The position numbers were made by a program, and so were the translations under genes. The notes under the pieces are model-generated. The model was not told the DNA's origin. It did not search any database and saw only the letters and a list, made by a program, of their open reading frames with translations. A DNA stretch of 43,868 nt from Candidatus Bathyarchaeota archaeon (GTDB lineage Archaea > Thermoproteota > Bathyarchaeia > TCS64): NCBI GenBank assembly GCA_026014875.1, contig JAOZHO010000050.1:100090-143957 (forward strand). Reading direction: 5' to 3'. Below are positions 33,322 through 40,999 of the stretch, one piece after another; the first letter of the stretch is position 1, and every line of letters starts with the position of its first letter.

Positions 33322-34841
33322 TCTCTCTCTATCTTCTCGCCTAGGTCCAGTATCTCGAGTCGTCCGCTGAAGTATCCCTGGAGTTTTTCGGGCAGTTCTT
33401 TGATGGGGGTTCGTACCTGGGTCCATGTGTCTCTGTCTCGTATGGTGATGGTTTGGGTGTCTTGGGTGTCGTAGTCGATGGTGATGCTGAGGGGTGTGCC
33501 GATCTCGTCGGCTCGGGCGTATCGGCGGCCGATGCTGCCTGATTGGTCGTATTGGGTGGTGTAGCCTGCTTCCTGTAGGGTTGCGTGGATCTCCCTTGCC
33601 TTCTCGGGGAGGCTGTCGCGGGTGACGAGGGGGTTGACTTGGATCTGGATGGGGGCGAGGTCCCGGGGGAGGCGGAGGATGTTGCGTTTGCCCCGGCGCT
33701 CGTAGGCGTGCTCGAGGGCGGCGAGGAACTGGCGGCCTAGGCCGAAGCTGGGCTCGACGACGTGGGGTACGAATCGGGTTCCGTCTTCCCTGAGGACGGT
33801 CATGTCGACCTCCGCTCCTTTCTGGTGGGATTTGAGGTCGTAGTCTGTGCGGTAGGCGTGGCCTGAGACTTCGAGCCATCCGAAGCTCATCTGGACTTCG
33901 TGGTCGTAGGTCTGGGCGGAGTAGTGGGCCCTTTCGTCGGGTAGGTGGGCGCGGAAGCGTTGTTTCTCGGGGGGTACGCCGTAGCCTGTGACGAAGCGTT
34001 TGGAGACGCCGATGTAGTATGCGTTCCACTCGGTGAGGATGAGGCCGTCGTCGACGGCGTCTCTGATGGTGGTTTCGATCGGGGTCTTCTCTCCGTCTGC
34101 CTGCATGGATTCGGTGAGGAGGTTTACGGTCTCGTCTTCGACCTCGTGGAGCCAGGGGCATCGGGGGTTCTGGGGGTCGAAGAAGAGCTCGAGCTCCATG
34201 ATGGTGAATTCCCGGGTGCGGGCGAGGCCTCGGCGGGGGCTGATCTCGTTGCGCATGACTTTGCCGATCTGGGCTAGGGCGAAGGGTAGGCGTTCCCGGG
34301 CGTGTTGGTGGCCCCGTTTGAAGTTGATGAACATGCTCTGGGCGGCTTCGGGTCGGGCGTAGCCGGTTAGGCCGCCTGTGGCGCCGATCTCGGTCTGGAA
34401 CATGGTGAGGATGAGTGTGGGGTCTGCGAGGGGTCCGCCGCATCGGGGGCATTTGATCTTGTGCTCTCGGAGGAGGCGGGTGATGGCGTCTCCGCCCATG
34501 GCTTCGACGTTTTCGAGGGGGGTTTTGTCTTCGATGAGGTGGTCGGCTCTGTGGCTGCGGTGGCATTGGGTGCATTGGGTGGAGTGTTCTTTGAAGTTGG
34601 CGATGTGGCCGCTGGCTTGGAAGACGATCTCGGGGTTGATGATGGGGGCGTCGATCTCGAGGACGTTCTGGCGGGCTGTGAAGTGGCGGCGCCATTGGGC
34701 GGTGATGTTGCGTTTGAGTTTGGTGCCGAGGTCGCCGTATGTGATGTAGCCTGATTGGCCGCCGTAGATTTCGTAGCTGGGCCAGTAGTATCCTCGTCGT
34801 TTGGCGAGGGCGTTGATGGTGTCTTGGAGGTTCTGGGGCAT
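33318..34841 (-). CDS. glyS: Glycyl-tRNA synthetase (alpha2 type)
   Basis: 507 residues, class II synthetase charging tRNA-Gly. It starts LAKRRGYYWPSYEIYGG, the archaeal/eukaryotic type, with motif 1 around NVLEIDAPIINPEIVFQASGH. A zinc-binding insert has CTQC and CPRC. Motif 2 is QIGKVMRNEISPRRGLARTREFTIMELE, and motif 3 is VEPSFGLGRQFLAAL. The anticodon-binding domain is at the end (LAPIQIQVNPL ... GTPLSITIDYDT). It is a little shorter than many archaeal forms (~570). The sense strand is strongly A/C-rich at third positions. Its promoter (34875-34883) lies just inside the 19-bp repeat. Confidence 0.96.
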   Translation of the reverse strand: MPQNLQDTINALAKRRGYYWPSYEIYGGQSGYITYGDLGTKLKRNITAQWRRHFTARQNVLEIDAPIINPEIVFQASGHIANFKEHSTQCTQCHRSHRADHLIEDKTPLENVEAMGGDAITRLLREHKIKCPRCGGPLADPTLILTMFQTEIGATGGLTGYARPEAAQSMFINFKRGHQHARERLPFALAQIGKVMRNEISPRRGLARTREFTIMELELFFDPQNPRCPWLHEVEDETVNLLTESMQADGEKTPIETTIRDAVDDGLILTEWNAYYIGVSKRFVTGYGVPPEKQRFRAHLPDERAHYSAQTYDHEVQMSFGWLEVSGHAYRTDYDLKSHQKGAEVDMTVLREDGTRFVPHVVEPSFGLGRQFLAALEHAYERRGKRNILRLPRDLAPIQIQVNPLVTRDSLPEKAREIHATLQEAGYTTQYDQSGSIGRRYARADEIGTPLSITIDYDTQDTQTITIRDRDTWTQVRTPIKELPEKLQGYFSGRLEILDLGEKIERD

Positions 34842-34874
34842 GGTGGTTCTGTTATCTGTGTTGGGGGTGTGGGT

Positions 34875-34883
34875 CTTATAAAT
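34875..34883 (-). promoter_or_regulatory. TATA box for the glycyl-tRNA synthetase gene
   Basis: ATTTATAAG on the minus strand, centred ~38 nt before the ATG at 34841, predicting a leader of about 12 nt. No Shine-Dalgarno sequence is seen in that leader. Confidence 0.55.
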
Positions 34884-34909
34884 CTGGGTGTGGGGGCGTG
34901 CGCCTGGCT

Positions 34910-34928
34910 TAGGATAAGGGTTCCCGGG
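34910..34928 (+). repeat. Dispersed 19-bp repeat, copy B
   Basis: TAGGATAAGGGTTCCCGGG, identical to 15384-15402. As there, it lies between a minus-strand housekeeping promoter and an 11-bp repeat array. Confidence 0.8.
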
Positions 34929-34969
34929 TTAAACCGTTTATTTGGGTATTTGGCTTGGGGTTGTTTTGG

Positions 34970-35024
34970 TACTGAATTGCTGCTGAATAGCGATTGAATA
35001 GCTACTGAATAGCCCTTGAATTGC
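34970..35024 (+). repeat. Array of five 11-bp direct repeats
   Basis: Five contiguous 11-mers: TACTGAATTGC, TGCTGAATAGC, GATTGAATAGC, TACTGAATAGC, CCTTGAATTGC. Consensus TACTGAATAGC, the same as the central unit of the copies at 15537 and 20109. The 11-bp spacing puts each unit on the same face of the helix. There are no spacers, so it is not a CRISPR array. It marks the left edge of the AT-rich PIN/helicase block. Confidence 0.85.
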
Positions 35025-35168
35025 ATTTGTGATGAGAGGAAGGTCAGAGTGGGACTTCTATGGATGCTGTTAGTGGTGTAATATTACAGATCGTGGGGAG
35101 GATCAGCATGGTGGTGCTCCTCACGAAACTCGAAGTGAAAATGAAACGCTCGTCCTTTCAATGAATGC

Positions 35169-36188
35169 CTACTGAGCATGTAATTGCATTCTAAGCCGAT
35201 TGTTACCCCAGTCCATGATATCTTTTCCCGACCACATACCTTCAATAAGTAGATCATGATCATCCCATAAACCAACCACTCGAATTTTGTCGAACGTTAT
35301 GGCAGTCTCTCTGATAATCTCTGGAAAATTAGTAACTTCGAACTCAGTTTTTTCGGGATTTGCTGGACAAAAATAGAATGCATCAATGTCCTCGGCGCTG
35401 GCTGTACTCGCCATTAAAAGGTCTCTTGTAATCAGAATCATAGATTTGAACCTTTTTCGATGGTCCCACATTTCAGTCCTGATTAAACTATCAATAATGC
35501 CGCTCCCTGCGAGTTGAGAAAATTGAGCTTGTAAATCTGCTCTAACTGGATTTGGGAAAGGTAACGCATCAAAATTTAATCTAAGTCTACGAATTTCATT
35601 GAATGCCGAAAACACAAGTCTTTTTTCCTCTTTATTTCTTTCCACCTTATCTTGAAATCGTCTAGCCTTTGCTTCTAACTCAAGAATCACAAACCTAGGT
35701 ATTCTAATTGGATATTCTCCTCGCAAACGTGGTAAAATTACCTCATTTAAATAATGTTCAATGATAATGCATGTATCAGGCACAATAATGCTGTCTTCAA
35801 CCCAACTTGAAAACCAATCATCAAAAGTACGAAAAGTTCCCGTTTTAAACGTTTGATCTATATTCGAATATTTGACGCCTAATTGCTCATATTTGTCAGA
35901 TTGCTGAGATGCCATTGATGGGTAATACTCGCATCTATATGGAACTCGAGCTCCTGCACGATCTAAAGAAGCCAGCATTTTGTTTTTTTCAGGGCTTTCT
36001 TGGATTCTAATATTGCCCTCCCCCATGAAAAAATCACTCTTAAATAATCTATTTTCTCCATGAAAACACGTGATCTCTTGACGTCTCAATTCAGGTGGTG
36101 GTATGCCATCGAATAGTCTTCGTATATTGTTTCTCGCCCGGATTCTAAGAAACTCCTCAAATGAAATTGTATTAATAGGGTGAGCCAT
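35169..36188 (-). CDS. PIN-domain protein, probable ribonuclease, with a novel N-terminal domain
   Basis: 339 residues. The C-terminal part reads as a PIN nuclease with all four acidic positions: IIVPDTCIII (D138), RIPRFVILELEAKA (E170/E172), GIIDSLIRTE (D233) and SMILITRDLLMA (D256). PIN domains are Mg-dependent RNases found in VapC toxins, RNA decay factors and some defence proteins. The N-terminal ~125 residues (FEEFLRIRARNNIRRLFDG, RVPYRCEYYPSMAS) are not recognised; the protein is far longer than VapC (~130), and no antitoxin gene is adjacent. ATG 36188 is chosen by homology-like sense and position. It is divergent from the helicase-nuclease gene with a shared upstream region. Confidence 0.75.
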   Translation of the reverse strand: MAHPINTISFEEFLRIRARNNIRRLFDGIPPPELRRQEITCFHGENRLFKSDFFMGEGNIRIQESPEKNKMLASLDRAGARVPYRCEYYPSMASQQSDKYEQLGVKYSNIDQTFKTGTFRTFDDWFSSWVEDSIIVPDTCIIIEHYLNEVILPRLRGEYPIRIPRFVILELEAKARRFQDKVERNKEEKRLVFSAFNEIRRLRLNFDALPFPNPVRADLQAQFSQLAGSGIIDSLIRTEMWDHRKRFKSMILITRDLLMASTASAEDIDAFYFCPANPEKTEFEVTNFPEIIRETAITFDKIRVVGLWDDHDLLIEGMWSGKDIMDWGNNRLRMQLHAQ

Positions 36189-36247
36189 CGTGACCTGAAA
36201 AGTAAATCGTCATGTAAATAATATACTTTGGTTAAAATTGTCGAATA

Positions 36248-36454
36248 ATGCATTCGCGCGCTGGGCTTATTGTGCAGGTGAACAATATTCTGCATGGGTT
36301 CACGGGGGTCGCGAGGCTCGCTGGGGAGGTGGGAATGCTCTGGGTGCTGTTTGTGGTGGATTATTACATGTTCGTGAGGGGGAACAGCGCGGTGAGCATC
36401 TACATGGAGTGCTTGGATCTTAAAAGAAACAAGTTGAGAACTCCTGAAATGTGA
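36248..36454 (+). CDS. Short GC-rich open frame, possible gene fragment
   Basis: 68 codons inside the AT-rich island, yet about 36285-36420 is GC-rich with G/T-ending codons like the chromosome. The protein is sensible: ILHGFTGVARLAGEVGML followed by a hydrophobic helix WVLFVVDYYMFV. I do not recognise it. It may be a piece of a chromosomal gene carried into the divergent promoter region, or a small membrane protein of the system. The end (KRNKLRTPEM) runs into AT-rich sequence and looks accidental, favouring a fragment. Confidence 0.35.
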   Translation: MHSRAGLIVQVNNILHGFTGVARLAGEVGMLWVLFVVDYYMFVRGNSAVSIYMECLDLKRNKLRTPEM

Positions 36455-36523
36455 TTTTCCAGATTTTATTCGTTCATAAAGAGTAAAAAAAATTGTTGTA
36501 AAAGGATATCCTGAGAAATTTTA

Positions 36524-36534
36524 AACTTTAAATA
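36524..36534 (+). promoter_or_regulatory. Probable TATA box for the helicase gene
   Basis: TTTAAATAATT about 25-30 nt before the ATG at 36559, suggesting a leaderless transcript. The surroundings are AT-rich, so other placements are possible. Confidence 0.4.
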
Positions 36535-36558
36535 ATTTTAATTTCTTTTATATTTAAC

Positions 36559-39282
36559 ATGGATATTTCAGATTTAGTTTCCTATAATATTCCTGAAACA
36601 ATCGTATCTGACCTTGAAAAGCGAGGATATAAAAAACTAACCAGAATTCAAGAGAGTGCATTAAAAACTGGAATGTTTGACGGTCGAAGCTTAGTGATTA
36701 GCGCACCAACAAATACTGGAAAAACTTTCATCGCTGAATTAGTAATAATAAATGCCGCAATTTATCGATCAGTATCTAAAACATTCTATTTACTACCTCT
36801 TAAAGCTCTAGCTGAAGAAAAGTTTCATGATTTCAACGAAAAATATTCAGAATGGGGCCTTCAAATTGCGATATCGACAGGAGATAGATCTAAATATGAT
36901 GGAGAACTAGAGAATTTTGATGTAATCATTGCTACCTATGAAAAATTATTAACATTGCTCATTAGAAATCCCAGATTAATTAATCAAATTGGGGTGGTCA
37001 TAATTGATGAAATACAAAATATTGGAGATTCCCATAGGGGAGTTAATGTTGAATTATTGTTATCTATGTTAATCACAGAAGGGATCGAAGATTTACAAAT
37101 AATAGCTCTATCCGCAACAACACCGAATGCTAGCGAACTTGCTGATTGGTTAAAAGCAGACTTGGTTACATCAGATTTTAGAGAAATAGAATTGCGAGAA
37201 GGGATAGCCTATATAGGAGATGCAGATGTATCATTTCAAAACTACGAAATTAAAAATGGTGATTTCGTTTTTCAAGAACACAATAGTAAACAAATAAATG
37301 TCGAAAAGCAGTTCGATGTAAATTCATTTAATTTTATTATACCATTATCTAACGACGAACAAATTATTACGTTTGAACCTACAAGAAACGACGCTGAAAG
37401 ACTTGCTCAAAGATTATCAGCAAATATGGAAAACGCAGAGAATGACGCCTATCTTGTCGAAATGGAATTGACGACTGAACCTACTCCAACGTCAGTTAGA
37501 TTATCCCGGTGTGTACGAAACGGTGTTGGCTTTCATCATGCTGGATTGCTAGCAAATGAAAAATCAATAGTTGAGAATGCTTTCTCTCAAGGAGATATTC
37601 GAATTATATGTGCCACAACAACTCTTGCCGCTGGAGTAAATACCCCCGCTAAAAATGTCATCATGAGATCACACCAATTTTGGGGGGGTGATTTACCTCT
37701 TACTAGCTACAAAAATATGGCTGGTCGTGCTGGCCGTATTTTTCAACATGATGATTTTGGTAGGTCTATATTATTTGCGCATAACGAAAAAGAACTCCAT
37801 TATTTGTGGAATAAATATATTATAGCTACAGTTGCACCTGTAGAATCACAAATACCAAGTTATGGAGATATTGGATTACCCCTTTTGATAATACTATCTT
37901 TTTTTGAATGTAAAGAAATAAGTGAAATATTAGATGTGATTGAAAATACCTTTTTTGGGTATACCTATTCTGGTAAAGATGATGTAATAAGAAGAGCGTT
38001 TGAAGAAGGTATAAGGAAAGAACTGCTTAGATTGAATGATGGTAATTTTATAGAATTATTGGATGATGTTGTAACTATCACTGAATTGGGACGGTGTTGT
38101 GTGAATGAATTGATTTCCCCCATGACTGCCCGTTTATTAGTTGAAGGGTTCACAACGTTACAAGATAATATTGAAGACTATGGTGATTTAGATGAGTCAA
38201 TTATACATTTGGTATGTAATACCTATGATGCAATAAGATCAAATTCTTTATTATATATCAGAAATCATAGAGATGTTTTAAAATATGCAAGAGTAAATTC
38301 TGATAAATACCTAGTAACGATAAATGATCAAAATTTATTCTTAAGGTCCGTATTTACGACTCAATTAGTATTAGATTGGATAGCAGGAACTCCATATAAT
38401 GAGCTTAGGAGGTATGGCCTACCTTCAGGACAAATAAAAAGTAGAACTGAACGAATTTCGTGGATACTAAGAGGAGCAACTGCATTAGCAAAATGTACTT
38501 TCTTTTCATTTGATGATAATTTTCTTAATTTTCTTGATAATTTGACCGAGCAAGTTCTATTTGGCGTTCCTGTTGATGTACTAAACTTAGTTCGTCTCAA
38601 TCTCCCGGTCGTTCATCGGACAAGGGCAATAAGTTTGTATGATGCTGGATTACCGGACATTGACAGTCTCATTAATGTGTCATTAGATGACTTGATAAAA
38701 ATCGATGGTATCGGTAATCGAGTAGCAACTAGAATTAAATCTGATATTGAATCCTATATCTTGAGTGAAAGTGATAGAAGATATCAATCCCAGGTTAGGG
38801 AAGCAAAAGAGGTAGGATTGGATGTTTCTTTAATTGAGAGATTATATCATGAACAAGGTGACGATTTTGTAAAAATATTCATTGAAATATTGGTGGATCA
38901 TTTTAAACTACCCGCTAGTTATGTAGGTGATTCTCGCCCACATGATGTTGACGGAATAATTACTCTTGATAAGGGAATTATTGTAATAGAAGGCAAAAGA
39001 CAGAAGAATGATAAAGTGGGGCCCGTAAAAGCTGAAGAAGTATGGGGTAAAGGAAAAAAATATGATCCAATTGCTTATGTAACGATAGGATATCCTGATT
39101 TTTCTACAGGTTCAATAAATAATGTTCATAATACAAAGATTACTCTATTACCTCATTATATAATTGGAAAAATGTTATTAGATTTTTATCAAGGGCGGAT
39201 CTCTCAAGATGATGTTCTAGGTATGATGATGAGTGGCACATATTTGGGTTATAGAAAAATCACAAAACAGACAATCACTTGA
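36559..39282 (+). CDS. Ski2/Hel308-like SF2 helicase fused to a C-terminal PD-(D/E)XK-like nuclease domain
   Basis: 907 residues. All helicase motifs are intact: Q region TRIQESAL (28-35), Walker A APTNTGKT (49-56), LPLKALA (79-85), motif II DEIQ (150-153), SATT (185-188), GFHHAGLL (324-331), TTTLAAGVNTPA (353-364) and NMAGRAGR (386-393), characteristic of the Ski2/Hel308 group. A winged-helix/ratchet part follows, then helix-hairpin-helix sequence (about 680-735, IDGIGNRVATRIKSDIE). Beyond this, where Hel308 ends, an extra ~150 residues include HDVDG (D798) and IVIEGKR (E811-x-K813), the D...ExK pattern of restriction-endonuclease-like nucleases. ATP-driven DNA or RNA unwinding coupled to cleavage is inferred. 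Hachiman-type HamB helicases are the closest known defence analogue. Confidence 0.85.
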   Translation: MDISDLVSYNIPETIVSDLEKRGYKKLTRIQESALKTGMFDGRSLVISAPTNTGKTFIAELVIINAAIYRSVSKTFYLLPLKALAEEKFHDFNEKYSEWGLQIAISTGDRSKYDGELENFDVIIATYEKLLTLLIRNPRLINQIGVVIIDEIQNIGDSHRGVNVELLLSMLITEGIEDLQIIALSATTPNASELADWLKADLVTSDFREIELREGIAYIGDADVSFQNYEIKNGDFVFQEHNSKQINVEKQFDVNSFNFIIPLSNDEQIITFEPTRNDAERLAQRLSANMENAENDAYLVEMELTTEPTPTSVRLSRCVRNGVGFHHAGLLANEKSIVENAFSQGDIRIICATTTLAAGVNTPAKNVIMRSHQFWGGDLPLTSYKNMAGRAGRIFQHDDFGRSILFAHNEKELHYLWNKYIIATVAPVESQIPSYGDIGLPLLIILSFFECKEISEILDVIENTFFGYTYSGKDDVIRRAFEEGIRKELLRLNDGNFIELLDDVVTITELGRCCVNELISPMTARLLVEGFTTLQDNIEDYGDLDESIIHLVCNTYDAIRSNSLLYIRNHRDVLKYARVNSDKYLVTINDQNLFLRSVFTTQLVLDWIAGTPYNELRRYGLPSGQIKSRTERISWILRGATALAKCTFFSFDDNFLNFLDNLTEQVLFGVPVDVLNLVRLNLPVVHRTRAISLYDAGLPDIDSLINVSLDDLIKIDGIGNRVATRIKSDIESYILSESDRRYQSQVREAKEVGLDVSLIERLYHEQGDDFVKIFIEILVDHFKLPASYVGDSRPHDVDGIITLDKGIIVIEGKRQKNDKVGPVKAEEVWGKGKKYDPIAYVTIGYPDFSTGSINNVHNTKITLLPHYIIGKMLLDFYQGRISQDDVLGMMMSGTYLGYRKITKQTIT

Positions 39283-39404
39283 GTATTAATGAAAATTTCA
39301 GTAAAATGAAGGTGCCCCTGCGTTCCCATACAGAGAGAGAAGTTTTCTACTCGACTACAGCCTCGTAGACCTTTCAGGCTCGCCTCTAGCCTACGAGCGC
39401 GATA

Positions 39405-39603
39405 TTAATCCTGTTTTTCGATGGGGCAGTAGATATCGATCCTGACCCCGAACGGGTCATCCACACACGCAAACCTCATGGGCTCATACATCCAAGTATC
39501 CTCAGGCTCACGACAAACCTCGGACCCCAGATCCAACAACCTGCGGTACAACGCGCCCCCCCCTTCCAGCAGTACAAATAAACGCTCCCGGGTGCAACCC
39601 CTA
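39405..39603 (-). pseudogene. C-terminal remnant of a VOC-superfamily (glyoxalase-like) protein, frameshifted
   Basis: On the minus strand the last ~55 codons read ALYRRLLDLGSEVCREPED, EPMRFACVDDPFGVRIDIY and end CPIEKQD, the classic C-terminal half-module of glyoxalase/bleomycin-resistance proteins. The preceding strand SVYLY is in a different frame (VAPGSVYLYCWKGG), the shift falling in a run of G at about 39557-39565. The N-terminal half is missing. The gene therefore lost its first half and acquired a frameshift. It abuts the right edge of the AT-rich island, suggesting damage during insertion or deletion there. Confidence 0.6.
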
Positions 39604-39625
39604 GATCGGATGTCGGTGTCGCATT

Positions 39626-40999
39626 ATGAGTGTCGTTAAGGTCTCTGCAATCCTGCTGATGGTCCTCGTGGCGCAGGGCGTCCACGCGGGTGACACGGGG
39701 AGCGCCGTCCCCTATCTGGAGAGATGGGGGATCTACGAGCTGGACCCTGTTACATCGCAGGTCACGCAGGTACTCACCAGCCCGAAGGAGATCTCGAAGC
39801 TCAGAATCAACTCAGCCGGGGACACCTTCGCCTTCTCGATGGAGGTTGACGGGGACGCCCTCGAGATATGTACCTTCGACATGACGGAAAGAAAATTCAC
39901 CAGGCTCACCGAGAACGGTCACATGGACGTCTACCCGTCGTGGTCCCCCGACGATTCAATGATCGCTTACCTCTCGTGGCCCGGGGACACACTGGACATC
40001 TACGCGATGGACGCCGACGGGGGAAACCAGAGGCTCCTGTATGACTCCGGGTTCCACGATGCGGACCTCCACTGGGCGGGGGACAAGATCGCCTTCACAC
40101 GTAACTCCCAGATCTGGATCATGGAGGAGGACGGAACCGGCGCCACCCGGCTCACGGACCCCCCCAAGGCCGGCGAATGGGGCGACGCGGTCCTCCCCTT
40201 CGGCGACTACGATCCCCGGATAAGCCCCGACGGGGAGAGGATCGTCTTCGAGAGGATGGTGGACGACTCCAGCCCCCACGGCAACTACGATCTGTTCATC
40301 ATCGACTCGGATGGATCCAACGAGAAGCGCCTCACCGATAGTGGCTGGACCCAGGGATTAGCGGTATGGTCCCCTTCCGGTGACAGAATTGTCTACTCCG
40401 TCGCCGCAATGGGCGAGGAAGGAAGATACGACATCTACACGATGAACAGCAACGGATCCCAGATCCAAGACCTGACATCCCAGCATTTCCCCCCGGGTTT
40501 CCTCGCCCATGAGCCCATGTTCTCGGCTGACGGCTCCAAGATATTCTTCATAGGAGAGTGGTGGGACTGGAGAGTCCTCGAAACGGAGATCACATGCTCT
40601 CTTTCATCGTCCGAAGTGGTGCCCGGTGAAGAGGTTAGCGTCAGCGGGGGAATCGAGCCCGCCGTACCGGAGGCGGCAGTCACATTGACCATCGTAGGGC
40701 CAAGTGGTTCGACTATAACGAGGACATTGGACCTCGATTCTGAAGGCGCCTATGCAGAGGTCTTGGAGCCATCCGAGATCGGCCAGTGGGCCGTCAAAGT
40801 TTCGTGGGAGGGAGACCTCGGACATCATGCTTCGGAGAGCCAGACCACGTATTTAGTCGTGGAGGAGCCCCAGGATGGGGGTAGCGGAATTCCAGGCTTT
40901 CCAACCCAGTCAATTATGCTCGGGGTACTAGTGGGAGCACTTCTATATTCCATTACGAAGCGCGTGCATCCTCTGAACTCGTACGCAAAGTCCCCCTAA
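39626..40999 (+). CDS. Secreted TolB-like beta-propeller protein with Ig-like domain and C-terminal anchor
   Basis: 457 residues. A signal peptide (VVKVSAILLMVLVAQGVHA) is followed by a six-bladed TolB/WD40-like propeller (about 30-320) with blade motifs PSWSPDDSMIAYLSW, DIYAMDADGGNQRLL, PRISPDGERIVFER, LFIIDSDGSNEKRLT and VWSPSGDRIVYS. An Ig-like domain comes next (about 325-415; GPSGSTITRTLDLDSEG, GQWAVKVSWEGDLG), then a short linker and GIPGFPTQSIMLGVLVGALL. The Ig module and the anchor closely resemble the end of the transglutaminase protein (15805-18300), so both are probably displayed on the surface by the same route. The propeller likely binds protein or sugar. Confidence 0.85.
   Translation: MSVVKVSAILLMVLVAQGVHAGDTGSAVPYLERWGIYELDPVTSQVTQVLTSPKEISKLRINSAGDTFAFSMEVDGDALEICTFDMTERKFTRLTENGHMDVYPSWSPDDSMIAYLSWPGDTLDIYAMDADGGNQRLLYDSGFHDADLHWAGDKIAFTRNSQIWIMEEDGTGATRLTDPPKAGEWGDAVLPFGDYDPRISPDGERIVFERMVDDSSPHGNYDLFIIDSDGSNEKRLTDSGWTQGLAVWSPSGDRIVYSVAAMGEEGRYDIYTMNSNGSQIQDLTSQHFPPGFLAHEPMFSADGSKIFFIGEWWDWRVLETEITCSLSSSEVVPGEEVSVSGGIEPAVPEAAVTLTIVGPSGSTITRTLDLDSEGAYAEVLEPSEIGQWAVKVSWEGDLGHHASESQTTYLVVEEPQDGGSGIPGFPTQSIMLGVLVGALLYSITKRVHPLNSYAKSP

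Larger units (their letters stand above)
35070..39300. other. AT-rich genomic island
   Basis: Base composition drops sharply to AT-rich here compared with GC-rich flanks on both sides, with A/T-ending codons throughout both large genes. It contains a PIN-domain gene (minus) and a helicase-nuclease gene (plus), divergently arranged. The left edge abuts the 11-bp repeat array; the right edge abuts a truncated VOC gene. No integrase, transposase or flanking tRNA is visible, so the route of acquisition is open. Edges are estimated by eye. Confidence 0.75.

Noticed and set aside
33031-34695. 554-residue Arg/Pro/His-rich minus-strand frame
   Set aside because: Out-of-frame shadow of glycyl-tRNA synthetase, which carries all class II motifs; the shadow has no domain sense.
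34970-35024. Possible CRISPR array
   Set aside because: Units are only 11 bp and contiguous with no spacers; no cas genes nearby.
35169-36188. VapBC toxin-antitoxin interpretation of the PIN gene
   Set aside because: The protein is 339 residues, over twice VapC size, and no small AbrB/RHH-type antitoxin gene precedes it.
39362-39397. CTCGT...ACGAG plus AGGCT...AGCCT possible hairpin after the helicase gene
   Set aside because: Stems are short and bulged with no T run; it may only be chance symmetry, so it is not listed as a terminator.
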